NCBI GenBank assembly: GCA_963966185.1 | Contig: CAWZYM010000380.1 | Location: forward strand, 58,501 to 122,500 | Direction: 5' to 3' | Source: Rhabditoides inermis | Taxonomy: Eukaryota; Nematoda; Chromadorea; Rhabditida; Rhabditidae | DNA length: 64,000 bases | Part shown: positions 34,828 to 46,496 of the stretch, one piece after another | How positions within the stretch are numbered: position 1 is the stretch's first letter | How the letters are laid out: each line of letters opens with the position of its first letter | Made by a program: the position numbers and the translations under genes | The notes under the pieces: model-generated | What the model saw: the letters and a program-made list of their open reading frames with translations, nothing else | Told to the model about the DNA's origin: nothing | The model's database searches: none

Positions 34828-35258
34828 ATGGTCGCAATGGGGCAAACTAAACATGTGTTCAATAAATGATACTTTTCAGTCTAAAAATTGAAAATATTAA
34901 TGGTACTGTATTGTTTCAGGCCGAGTCAGGTGCCCGATTGCTGCAGGTACCCGACCCGCACTCTATGCCCGGTCCGCCCTTGTTGCCCGCACCGGCGATG
35001 CTCTACAACCCGTACTGTACGGTTGGTGGCGGGGGAGGTGTTGCTCCGACTGGGCACACTCACCAGGATGCACACTTGAATATGGTTCGTCCATCCACCT
35101 TTATGTAGTTTTTTTATACGGTATATTTTATTTTTAATTTTCACGGTACTGTGTTGTAGGGGCTGTCTTCTTCCGCCGGACCATCGCTTTGCACCATCGA
35201 TGAGTTCTACCCTACTCCACCACCAACACGACCAACTTCTGTTTGGAGACCTTTCTAA
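34828..35258 (+). CDS. Small Pro/Gly-rich protein, three-exon model
   Basis: Exons 34828-34854, 34920-35084 and 35160-35258 join in phase 0. The protein begins MVAMGQTKH, contains RLLQVPDPHSMPGPPLLPA, a poly-Gly run and TIDEFYPTPPPTRP, and ends VWRPF before TAA at 35256-35258. The second and third exons have strong splice signals (TTGTTTCAG, GTTGTAG). The first exon is the weakest part; it lies 142 bases from the divergent REXO5-like start. No family recognised. The 5' exon could instead lie elsewhere. Confidence 0.5.
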
Positions 35259-35659
35259 AAGAAGGTGTGATTATGTTTCCCCTTTGAGATAATTGTTTAA
35301 ACAAACGTTTTTCATAGACTATTTAGTTCATTGAGTTATTGTATGTCATATTTTAGTTTAGTTTTGGACTGCTTGTTGTATGAGATTTATATAATGTATC
35401 TATAGATTTTATATAGATTTTATATTTGAAATAGATTTATAAGGACTTTTCATGTTCTTGTCTTGTATGTTTGTATGTTTGCATGATCTGTTGGAATGAA
35501 AGTTGTTATTTACAACCGTTGATTGTTTATTGATCGCTCAAACTGTCTCATATTCGCTCGAATTGTCTCAATATCAGTTGAAAGCGCATTCACTCCAAAT
35601 GTCTCGGACGGGACAGTTTGAGCGAATGGGAAATCCGCTCGAACTGTCGTTCACTTCTT

Positions 35660-35762
35660 GTGGGGTGGACTCGTGAGCGGAATGTGAGCGGAATGTGAGC
35701 GGAATGTGAGCGAAATCGCAATCGGAATTGAGCGGAATGTGAGCGGAAGCGGAATGAATTGA
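35660..35762. repeat. GTGAGCGGAAT short tandem repeat
   Basis: About eight imperfect copies of an 11-base word (GTGAGCGGAAT). Related GAGCGAAT words are scattered from 35530 in both orientations. A (CT)n run follows at 35767-35826. Confidence 0.8.
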
Positions 35763-35765
35763 GCG

Positions 35766-35808
<43 letters not shown>

Positions 35809-35881
35809 CTCTCTCTCTCTCTCTCTCAATCTACAATCAAGCTTTAAGGCGGCAATACCGTTTCTGCTTTCCGTGTCGCAG

Positions 35882-36145
35882 TTCCGTCACGACGTTATCC
35901 TTTTCGTGGGGACTCCGTTCTCTTCTTACGAAGAAATGGCTGCGTACAACTACGTGATTAGAAACGGGCAGCGAACGCTGGGAGATGTAAAGTACTTGCG
36001 GTGCACGTGCCTCGGCGAGTGCGGCACTCAGTCGACGTCAGTCACTGAGTCGACGCCAAACACTGCGTCGGTGCAAACCGAAGAGCCCACAGAAGAATGT
36101 GGATGTTTCAGAAGTATATTGAAAGGATTTGAATGCACTAAATGA
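35882..36145 (+). CDS. 3'-terminal exon of an unrecognised Cys-containing protein
   Basis: After a CTTTCCGTGTCGCAG acceptor the frame reads FRHDVILFVGTPFSSYEEM, NYVIRNGQRTL, YLRCTCLGECG and a Thr/Ser/Glu-rich stretch, then ECGCFRSILKGFECTK and TGA at 36143-36145. Six cysteines lie in two clusters. The upstream open frame is only translated CT repeat, so the true 5' exons are unknown. Confidence 0.45.
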   Translation, partial: FRHDVILFVGTPFSSYEEMAAYNYVIRNGQRTLGDVKYLRCTCLGECGTQSTSVTESTPNTASVQTEEPTEECGCFRSILKGFECTK

Positions 36146-37538
36146 CAACGTGTTGTGGCACTCTGAATACTTTCGCTGTTTCGTTTATAATTTGTGAGAA
36201 CACATTAAGTTTTTGTCTGGCTCATTTCGTTAAGAACAACCATTGTGATCAAAGCACCGCAGAATCATCTAGTATTGCCTTTTGATTTTTTGATCCACTG
36301 TCAGTTCATACAACCATGTTTTCGTTTAACTTTTTTTTTCGTCACATCATGTTCATCAGCACATCTGATATTGTTTGACATCATTTTCAAAATGTTAAAT
36401 TATTAAAAAGAACTCTGCGAATATTCACCGCTAGTTTATTCACGACTATTCAAGAAAACTTAATAGTATCGGAGATCATTGGTGTATAAACTGAACAGAG
36501 ATGAAGAAAATTTAATTTTCCCACCAATCCTCAAAGCCATTTTCGTAGTTATCTTATCCGTATTGCTATGGCTATTACTGGCGGCTGTATATCTCTCTTC
36601 AAAGAAAACCGGCAATAACGTCATCCAGAATTTCGGCAATACAAAGATTTTGCTCGTTTATCCTCAAGGTACTTACTTCCTGTATGCAGGTACTTCCTTT
36701 GTGAAAAAGAGAAAGGGACTGAACACCGCAGAGTCTTCGTCATCAATCACTTTTGCTATCACTCTAAACAAAAACACAAGAAAAGTTCTCGAAAGCAAAG
36801 TCGCTTACACAATTACATCGCTCAATTCTTCGCATATCGAAGATTCTTCGAAATCGTAGAGTGTACTGTCAATTTGTCTTTTGAGTATATCGGAGCCGCA
36901 CCAGAATCGTCCGTTAACCACCCTTTTCTTACATTCAGGATGCTTTGATCTAATTGTTCTTCGAGGCTTGCCCATATCCGTAGACTGCTATATGAATCAG
37001 ACAGAATCTTGAGAATCGTCGATATGCGAAGAGGCAGATGTGTTAGCGACTAACTCTGCTTAAGATAATTTTTCCTGTGTTTTCGTTTGGAGTGATAGAT
37101 AATATTTCATACTGTTTAAGTGTCTTTATAGAGACATAAACCATCTCAGGAATATTCGATTGTGACGAAAAGAATAATAGTTGTAGGAAAGTGAATGCAA
37201 TTATATATAGTCGTTTATTGCTTTGCTGCAAACAACGAAACGTAAAAACATTGAATACTGTGACATGAGTCACTCTTTCTCCCACTCACTGCTCACCACC
37301 ACACATTCACTTTCTAATTGTATGATAAGAGATACAAATACTGATAACATGCATGACCTTTCCAGAAGAACCCATCATTGGAAGATATGCTTGCAAACAA
37401 TCACTTATCACTGTGTTTTATCACTGAACTTGGACCAACTCTTCTAAGAGTGATGTGATAACACAGTTTTCCCATCTTTGGATATCGTATTGCATATCAA
37501 AGTGTGGATCGGGTGCATTTTGTCACTTTTTTTCGCAA
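36146..37538. other. Mostly noncoding; one open frame with a membrane segment
   Basis: A plus frame at 36479-36859 without an ATG contains AIFVVILSVLLWLLLAAVYL, a plausible transmembrane helix, then a polar Ser-rich tail. It could be an exon or chance. Nothing else is recognised. Confidence 0.3.
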
Positions 37539-38324
37539 ATGCGTCACGTTTTCCTACTACTAGTCATTATTGCGGTTGTGTCTTGCAGAATTTTTCACGA
37601 ATCTACTGAAATTCGTGGGTAAGTGCATAAATGTCTTCTACTTTTCCTGATGTTTGCTATTTTCAGTGATTCTCGCCATCGAATGAGAGTGATTCGCGCA
37701 CTGAGAAGTATGAATCGATCGAACCATGGGCGAGTACGAGAAATCACTTTTCATTTGGAATCCAATAACCAATAATATAACTTTTATCCCCACTTCAGGT
37801 CTCCAGCGAATGAGGTTGCCCGTCGGTGGTCTCAGATGATTTCACACGTTACAGAGTGGTTGAAGAGAATCGAACAGGTCAGTTTCTGTTCTCCGTTGCT
37901 TGAAATTGTACTTGAAATTCACTTTGAGATATGATATTTCAGTCGTATTCAGGAAACAAACCATTCTTGTTTCATCTCGCGCAGAGCGTAAAAAGTGACC
38001 ATCTTTAACCGTTTTGAAAAAAAACGTGTTTACATATCTTTTCTTATAACCAATTGGACATCTCCAATTGTAACATCTACAAAGTTGCAGGAAATGAAGA
38101 AGAGCGTGCGGTCGGATACGGAAAGCTTTCGACGAAGAACGAAGAGAGGTCATACTCATACCACAGTTGAGAGGTTCTATCGAGAAGACAGTGAACAGAC
38201 AACAAGGGACATGCGAGGACGGAGAGCTATGGAGTCAATCGAATCATTGAATAGAATCTTCCACCGACGGAATGTAGTGTTAACAGTCTATTTGAGCAAA
38301 AGTAGATGGAACCGAAGTAAATAG
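37539..38324 (+). CDS. Small basic secreted protein (four exons, 147 aa)
   Basis: Exons 37539-37618, 37667-37733, 37815-37877 and 38091-38324 join in frame. The start MRHVFLLLVIIAVVSC is a signal peptide. The mature chain is very basic with many dibasic or tribasic sites: RVIRALRSMNRSNHGR, FRRRTKRGHTH, MRGRRAMES and FHRRNVV. The stop is at 38322-38324. Signal peptide plus repeated Arg-Arg/Lys-Arg sites would fit a processed peptide precursor, but no repeated peptide or amidation pattern is obvious. The exon 3 acceptor (GCGAATGAG) is weak. No family recognised. Confidence 0.6.
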
Positions 38325-38399
38325 ATAGATCATTATATTTCGTTAAAAGATCTAATAATTGTGATCTCATAAGTGCTTTATCGATTTGCTTTTATTCAC

Positions 38400-38780
38400 G
38401 CTCGAGCAGGGAAGTGTTTGTCGGTGGTCACAACGACGAAGTCGCGCCAGCCGTCAACACTCTTCTACCAGCAGAAGCCGCGCGACTGATCCGAGTGCAG
38501 CCACACCCTTCTCCACTCCTCCCACTGACCGAGCCCGTACAGCATTCCCGGAGCACATGCCGCCAGCACCGCTGTCCCCCGTTCAGTCCGTCGACAAAGT
38601 GAAGTGAAGTGAGCACAACAAACATCAGTCGCGCAGCAGTCACACCAACGCAAGCACACAATCGCACATGATCGTAGTCGCAGAAAATCGCACTTGCTGC
38701 ATCACAGTACAGGAAGCACAAGTAATTAAAAAAAACACGGGCATAAACTGGACGACGATGCGCTGCGCAAGAGGGCGGTG
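38400..38780 (+). other. Coding-like exons beside the hexanucleotide array (unresolved)
   Basis: After CTCGAGCAG the DNA is open in two frames to about 38605 (VFVGGHNDEVAPAVNTLLP; SRATDPSAATPFSTPP). A second segment near 38735-38775 reads HGHKLDDDALRKRA before GTGAGT at 38776. A candidate acceptor CTCTTAG at 39605-39611 would begin a basic exon (GRKRRRGESDRSARC) ending at 39820. The phases do not settle on one model. Confidence 0.35.
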
Positions 38781-38811
38781 AGTCGTCCTACGCGTCAGTC
38801 CACACCTCCTA

Positions 38812-39609
<798 letters not shown>

Positions 39610-39820
39610 AGTGAGCGGTCGGAAGAGGCGGCGGGGAGAGAGCGACAGGAGCGCGCGGTGCGTCAACACTGACAACAACGCTAGTCGGACAGGACTGCCT
39701 GCTATCAAACGCACGAGACGATCGAGGCAGTGCAGCCGAGACGCCGCCTGCAACATTTACTCCGGCTGCAGAAGAACACCATACTCTTGCGCGATGAGAA
39801 ATGCGGTAGACATTTCCTAG

Positions 39821-40306
39821 TAGGCGGGCGTCGCTGCGCTAGCTCGGCGTAAGCACTGAAAAGCCAAAAAAAACATATTTATCAGAAAACAATTTTGAAT
39901 ACACAAAGAAATCGCTAAGATAAAGCAGCTGAAAGCGACTGATAAATCTGAACACACACATACACGTTTGACGTTGAAATCGAGACGAAAGAATATGAAC
40001 GCATCGGTCAGCTCTTTCGATCTGGGATCGCCGTATCGGACATGGCACATGGAATTGCGCACGCGCTATCGCGCATGCTCCCATTCAAGCCGCTTCCTTG
40101 TTGCCAGCTCATTGGGACTTTTTTTCATAATCGATATTCAAAACGTTACAAATCTATCGGCTGAAAGCGTACGTTGGAACGTGAAAATCGGCCGAATGCG
40201 TAATTCGCACGTGTGATGTGTTTAGCGTGGAGGTTGGATGGAATGAAGTGCCCTTTTCCATCCTTCCATCCATTCGCTCTCTCCAGTGCGCCCGAGTGTG
40301 GGCGGC
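39821..40306. other. Upstream region of the tyrosine phosphatase gene
   Basis: No exon recognised. It should contain the promoter of the gene starting at 40307. Confidence 0.4.
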
Positions 40307-40649
40307 ATGTTCGCCGAACTCAAGAAAAAGCTCAATGGTCCCTCTCCCTCTCTCTCTCTTTCTCTCTCCCTCCCTCTCCCTCTCTCTCCCCATCTCTCTC
40401 CCTCTCTCTCCATCTCTTTCTCCTTCTCTCCTTCTCTCCCTCTCTATCTTCCTTTCTTCTCTTTTTTTTGTTTATTATGTTTACAGTTCGAAAACGACCG
40501 AAGGGCGATCGCAGCTTCCGCGATGTGGAAGAGGAAACCGGGGGGTCGCGGAAAGTACAGGTACGGTATGGGTACGGTAGATACCGTATGGCTAATTCAG
40601 AAACATGGTCGCGCCACGGTGGTACAGGGTGGATGGTGAGTGCTCTATT

Positions 40650-40691
<42 letters not shown>

Positions 40692-42753
40692 GTGTGTCTC
40701 TCTCCTTCTTATCTTTTTCACACATAAGTTCCAGTGGAAGGAGAGCGCCCGATTCTGCCAATGGACAGTCGAAGATGTTCGCACACAAGTTCACCAAGGT
40801 AGCGATCAATTATCGATTGATTATCGATAAACTACTAACAGGCCACTCTCGAGAAGGGAGTTCAGGGACTGCGCGCCGAGTTCGCGTCGATGAAGAGGTA
40901 TACGGTAGCTACAGTGTTTCCGAGGTACTGTACTTTGAATTTGCAGGGCCAACGACTTCACGCAGATGCAAGCGTTTATGGACAATTTGCCTAAGAACCG
41001 CAATCGATACAAGGTGACGTCATAGCATGACATCATCGGTCCGTCTGACGTCATCTTCTTTCAGGATGTGGGATGTCTGGACGCGAGTCGCGTGGCTTTG
41101 AAGGATACCCGGAATGGATGGACCGACTACATTCATGCCAACTATGTGAGCACTCCGCAGAACGAAAAGCGGTTTATCTGTTGCCAGGTACGCGTTACGG
41201 TAGATTGAAAATGGATTACTGTACATTGAATTTCGCAGGCTCCGCTCGAGGGTACGTGCCATGACTTTTGGCGGATGATGATTCAGGATCAGTGTGGGGT
41301 ACTGTATCTACAGTAAGCTATCGTAATCATGGTACTCACTGTAGATTATCATCATGTTGTGCAACTTCATGGAAAAGGGCGTCAACAAGTGCTGGGAGTA
41401 CTTTCCCGCAAACAAGGTATACGGTACTTGTCTGGTGTACTGTACTAGTACAATTGTTACAGGGCGATGCGAAGACGTTTCTCAACATCACGATCAAAAA
41501 CGTCGCGTCGAGCATGGTACATGAGTACCGTAGTCCAGAATACCGTAGTCCAATAGTAATTACCGTATGCCTAGATGACGTTCACGTGTGAGACGAACGC
41601 CAAAGTGAAGCAGTCGACGTTCCTTGTAGAACAGGATGGGAAGGTATAAGAGAGATGGGAACATGAAATTCGATTATCAAAACTTTTGAGTGGTCTATAT
41701 GTACATAGAAGGTTCGAAACGTATTTAAACACTGTGATTGCCTCTGATCAACCGCTTGTTGTGACCTCTCTGTGACTACAAACAGTTCCAATGTACAGTA
41801 CCCGTAACGGTTGTTGTGGTCAGCTGGCGCTCCGCTGTGACCACTACCACTGGATCGACTGGCCGGATCGCGGTGTCCCGCCCACTGATCTATCCGTCAC
41901 TCAACTTCTCGACAAGATCAGAGGATGCACGTGCGTTAATTGTTTCATACGAGAAACTTCGATTGGCCGTCTAGGAACAATTGTTGCGATACGGCTCATG
42001 GTGACTATCAGTGAAAGCTGAAACGTATAAGAGTTTCAAAGTGAATTATTAACGTTTCAACCAGACACATTTCGATTGTTTTGATTCTCGCTAAAGCACT
42101 TGAAGAATTCACTTTGTTTTTGTTTTTATCAGTGAAAGCTGAAACGTAATAGATATGTATGGTCTATTGTTTGATTGTTTACATGGTCATTGTATATTGC
42201 TTAGTGTGTTTTTTTCTAGTATGAACCGTATAACTCTGTATTATCTTTTCAGTCACGAATGAATCATAGAACAGATACAAATTAAAAAAAATGAACATAT
42301 GTATTTAAAATATCAGATACACTGAATTTGCAGCACCCCGATTGTGGTTCACTGTTCTGCCGGCATCGGACGCACTGGGTCCGTCGTCCTCATCGAATAT
42401 GTACTCGAGGTACCGTACATCGAAGATTTTAGGTCACTTTTTCAAGACCTACCGTATACCAGTACAATACTCTAACCTTATACTCTTTTCAGGCATGCGG
42501 GGAGGGTCTGGCATGTGAGACTGTCGATTCGCTACTCATCAAACTGCGAAAACAGCGGAATGCAAGTGTTCAGGTGTGACGTCACGATCTTTCTCTCTCT
42601 CTCTCTCTCTCTCTCACCCCCTCCCCCTCTTTTTCCTCATGATTCTATTCTCTCTTTCTCTCCGTCTATCTGTATTTAACTTTGCATTTCAGACAGATCA
42701 GCAGTACCTCTACATTCACGCCGTGCTACTGGAGTACTTCTCTATCAAGGTAC

Positions 42754-42787
<34 letters not shown>

Positions 42788-42918
42788 GAGAGAGAGAGAA
42801 AGAGAGAGAGAGGTGAGAGAGAGAAAGATAATGGTCCGTTTAGGGTTTCCTGGACAAGTCTCTGGGTCCTCTGCTCGCTGCTTTCACAGAGCAATACAAC
42901 AAGGCTGTAATCGTCTAA
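40307..42918 (+). CDS. Protein tyrosine phosphatase, single classical PTP domain (16 exons, 368 aa)
   Basis: Cytosolic phosphotyrosine phosphatase of the large nematode-type single-domain class. Exons: 40307-40337, 40487-40560, 40601-40635, 40729-40798, 40842-40897, 40947-41013, 41065-41187, 41239-41298, 41345-41416, 41463-41516, 41575-41643, 41824-41930, 42334-42409, 42493-42573, 42693-42749, 42844-42918; phases agree throughout. Motifs in order: NRNRYKDVGCLDASRV, DYIHANYV, EGTCHDFWRMM, WPDRGVPP with general acid D252, the signature VVHCSAGIGRTGS with C280 and R286, and the Q loop QTDQQYLYIHAVLLEY. The usual WPDHG His is Arg here. All catalytic residues are present, so it should be active. 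A basic N-terminus (MFAELKKKLNVRKRPKGD) precedes the domain. The acceptor at 41824 is the least certain join. Confidence 0.92.
42756..42825. repeat. GA microsatellite in the PTP last intron
   Basis: GA run starting six bases after the donor GTACGG at 42750. Confidence 0.9.
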
Positions 42919-43686
42919 ATCTTCCCTTTCTTACCACTTAAACTCACTTAGACTAAGACTAGACTTGGACTAGACTTGGACTACTTAAATTTCACTTAAA
43001 CACATATGACCGAAACTTCTTGACCGCTTAAAGTTGCCGTGATTGACAGAATATAGATTTGAAGTGTTGTATGAATAAAATGTTTAAAAGGGATGTGTAT
43101 TCGCAAACGGATAAGTACTTTCGTTACTGACAACAATTAATTACATTGCTTAACAAATTTACAAAGTCAGTAATAATTACATAGAACATATTACAGAAAA
43201 GGAAAAGTTCGAAGAAAAAATTGCATTCTTTGCTTTAAAAAATTGCAGTCAATAGAACATATTTCCAGAATCTACATAGTGTACCTTACCTCAAGAAAAA
43301 TTGGATCGTCATGCAGTCAACAACTTGATATTTTAGAATCATAAAAAAAACCGTAGCAAACCGATAAAATAAGGCACGATATATAACACAACAACAGCAA
43401 ACCGCGTACTCAACCATCGGCCATTCTACTCATCATCTTGTTGAGGTAGCTTTTTTTGTGAGAAAAAAAGTTATTCTAGTATATAAATCATGTATGTATA
43501 TATATTTATGTATGTAATATATGTAATATGTTGTTTGTAGTATATAGCATGTATGTATTTATTAGATGTCAACAGAACGCCGGAGTTCAAGTTCTACGAT
43601 CCCGCGTCATCTCACCCTATCTCTGAGTACTCTCTTCTTTTCTCTTTCTCTTCCTCTCCTCTCCATCTCCCCCTCTTCCCCTTTGT

Positions 43687-43735
<49 letters not shown>

Positions 43736-43805
43736 ATTCATCCCCCAACCTTCACAGGGACCTTTCTGTCTCTTCTCTCTAGAATTATCTCAATCTCTTT
43801 CTTAG
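42919..43805. other. PTP 3' flank and unassigned sequence with CT repeat
   Basis: AATAAAATG near 43075 is a candidate PTP polyadenylation signal. An exon-like TPEFKFYDPASSHPI follows AACAG at about 43577; a (CT)n array lies at 43690-43731. No resolved gene. Confidence 0.4.
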
Positions 43806-44383
43806 TATGTCGCATTCTGCGCTCCCGATGCAGTGAACCCGACTCGCTGTATCCAATCGTCGTTATTTCAAAAGTACAAAAGTCGCTGGACCATTCAGGG
43901 ATTGTGGTTGGATAAAACAGATTCAACACAATAAATACTGTCACGACTTACAATAAAAATACAAAAAGAATAGAAAAGGAAAATTGATAAAACTTACAGG
44001 GAGGGCACTAGTTTCGAGTTTCGAGGTACTGTAGGGGAATCAACTACGATCCTTTGGCGATTCTAGAAGAGCGGCCTATGTTGGGGTGCGTTTTGAACTT
44101 TAATACAAAAAGTTCATCTTGAAAAGGGAATGATGACAGAGTACTAGCACATATTTCCGTACAAAATAGATCCAATAATTTTGAATCTACTCCATTTTAA
44201 CTATATTCTAACTAGATACGTGATAACTGTATCAAGTAATAATTCTAGTATCATTTTTCCAAACATGAAAGCGGGCAAGACAAACGACGATCTTTGTGAG
44301 CACGAGTTTACAAAACACGGCCGATGTGTGATGTCTGCGAATCTCACAACACGCATCGACACTCAGTACGACTACTTCAAAAC
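43806..44383 (+). pseudogene. RNase T2-like fragment with substituted CAS I histidine
   Basis: After TTTCTTAG the segment from 43806 reads YVAFCAPDAVNPTRC and SRWTIQGLW. A middle segment after CTGTAG near 44030 reads GINYDPLAILEERPML. The exon ending at the GTGAGT at 44384 reads NDDLCEHEFTKHGRC then DTQYDYFKT. These are the spaced CAS I, linker and CAS II parts of RNase T2 enzymes. CAS II (EHEFTKHGRC) keeps its His-Glu-Lys-His set. CAS I, normally F/W-TIHGLWP, is WTIQGLW, so its catalytic His is Gln. No downstream exon was found and the last join lacks phase agreement. It is an inactivated paralogue or a pseudogene. Confidence 0.55.
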
Positions 44384-45653
44384 GTGAGTGTTTGTAGGGC
44401 GCCTTCGTAGTCGTTAGGACGTCAGAACAGGCACCTCTTTTACGTCTCTCAAATCATTTTCGGAAAATGTGTTATTGCGCTCATCGACCAGCGTCGATTC
44501 CAATTTGCCTGAAAAGTTCGAAATAAGGAAAGAAAGATAAAATCAGAGCTATACATTAGCGTGCTTACACTGACACATAATGCGGCCACCTTGCCAAATT
44601 AGCGGCAAAGAGCTTGCAAATAGCGCGAGCTAGTAGCATTTGTGTGACAGCGATTGTTTTAGAAACAAGTTTGTGATATGTATACTACGTTTGTCGACAT
44701 GCTCTGTTTACTGCTGCCATTCTGGTGATGCCATAAGGAAGCCGATGTGTGACAAAAACTATTATGACGTCAAGCTCCGAAGTGTCGTTCAGCTCAGGTT
44801 TCGATGTGTGGTCCGGACACGAAATGGGCGGTACTAGCAAATAAGGCGAGCGGAAGTTGCAAATTATCGAATTTCGTGCAAGTGGCATTTCGGTAGCTAG
44901 CATGCTAGTAGCACTTCTGTGTCGAAGTCGCACCTACGGCGCTCCTCCCCCTTCTTATAGGGGCGGGGCCTGAAATAGTGCAAGTCCGGCGCGTCTCTCA
45001 CTGGTGTCGGCTGGCGTATACGTGTAAGCGGCGCATGAGCGTCACTTACCGACAGAAAGACGAACAGGCCGATTTTTTCGTTACATTATTAGGATCGTTC
45101 GGCAACAAGAAACACTTAGATTGACCAGAACGCGTGAAATAGCTAAACATGTTCAGAAAATACGAAACGAAGTTTCGAACTTTGTCTCGAAAAATACCGT
45201 GACAGTGATTGTTTTTTGATATGATTCATAAAGGTAATTTGATATGATTCATAAAAATGAAAAATTTGCAAACTATATTTTTCTACAATCTAATAATAAT
45301 AATTGCCAGAATCCTTCTTTAAAGTTCGAAAATTAGTAAACGCTCTCCGTAAGAAGCCGGCGTTTCTATCGGTCATCGCATAATTTTCGAGAGGAAGATA
45401 TCCTCGGTTCTTACGGCTGCTATAACATACTCAATAGTGATAAAATTACATTATATATTGTACCACTGCACAGCGTTCTCGATTTCATTATCAGGTACGA
45501 GACAATAGCTAAGACGATAACGAATGCGATATCGAGAAAAGGAATGATCCAATCCTGAAAAAAAAATTGATTTCACGAAGATAAGTTGTCAAAAGTACAC
45601 ACCTTGTGAGATGTAAATCTAGTGTAAATAAACTTGTCAGCATATATAGTGTA
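44384..45653. other. Intergenic, repeat-rich, no gene seen
   Basis: Contains short duplicated words (TTTGATATGATTCATAAA near 45215 and 45238; GCAAATA..GCGAG near 44615 and 44837) and GC-rich patches near 44940-45010. No coding exon recognised. Confidence 0.5.
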
Positions 45654-46201
45654 GGGACCACAACGAGATTTTCTGATGTTTAATTGTGGTATTAGATTTG
45701 AAATAATAGTGTAGATAGTTCCAAGCTGATTTCAAAAATATATAATGTTCATAGGGTTCATTGTTCACGTTGCGCTCTAATTCCGCACGGCGCGCGCACA
45801 TCCGAGCGCGCGCTCACACAGGGAAAGTGCGACAGAGGGCGGCTAGATCAAAGCACTGATGACGTCATAAACTGTGAAATTATGAATAAAATTGTTACTA
45901 ACGGTATCAGTAAGATTTCTTTGATTGTAATCAATTAGTACTTGATAAAACACGAATCTTACAACATAGTTTTTCATTACTTGTTTTGGGCGCTGGCGGC
46001 TAGATCAAAGAAATATGACGTCATTATATAACATTTACTCAATTTTCACTACTTTACGGGGCACGTTTTCCCATAAATCAAATACCGTTGAAATCAGCGC
46101 GGAAGGGCGAATCGTTCTACGCTAATTAGAACAAGTAACGTGTCCAGTCAGAAAATGTTACATGATTTCGACAGAAATTCTACGTGTCACGTTGTGGTCC
46201 C
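45654..46201. mobile_element. Nonautonomous TA-flanked element with GGGACCACAACG ends
   Basis: Terminal inverted repeats GGGACCACAACG (45654-45665) and CGTTGTGGTCCC (46190-46201) are each flanked by TA (45652-45653, 46202-46203). Inside is a direct repeat around GCGGCTAGATCAAAG (about 45838 and 46004), each followed by TGACGTCAT. No transposase. The TA duplication fits Tc1/mariner-type transposition. Confidence 0.65.
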
Positions 46202-46496
46202 TATATATAGTGTGTGTGATTGTTCCTCCACGGTTCCAAGCTTGACATTGAAACACTGCGTTCGCTAACTGCGTGGGTTTGCGCACGATCAAAGTCTGGA
46301 AAATGTCAGCATTCATGATCGTGAGAATTCGAGAATTCTTATTGTGCAGTCATCGTGCTTTGTCCTCGGTAAAGTTGTTTTCTGGTTTCAGTTGAATCTT
46401 TGACCAATGACTCCACCTTGCTGGTTTCGCCGGTGAGACTTGATAGTGGTGAAGTGCTTGTTTCTCCGTGATACCTGAAGCACTGCTAACCACCAC

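Noticed and set aside
36479..36859. Single-exon membrane protein gene
   Set aside because: No ATG in frame before the hydrophobic segment and no clear splice acceptor, so it is kept only as a note.
41779..41823. A small extra PTP exon after AAACAG
   Set aside because: It would require a 12-base exon and a 26-base intron; direct joining of 41643 to 41824 keeps frame and motif spacing.
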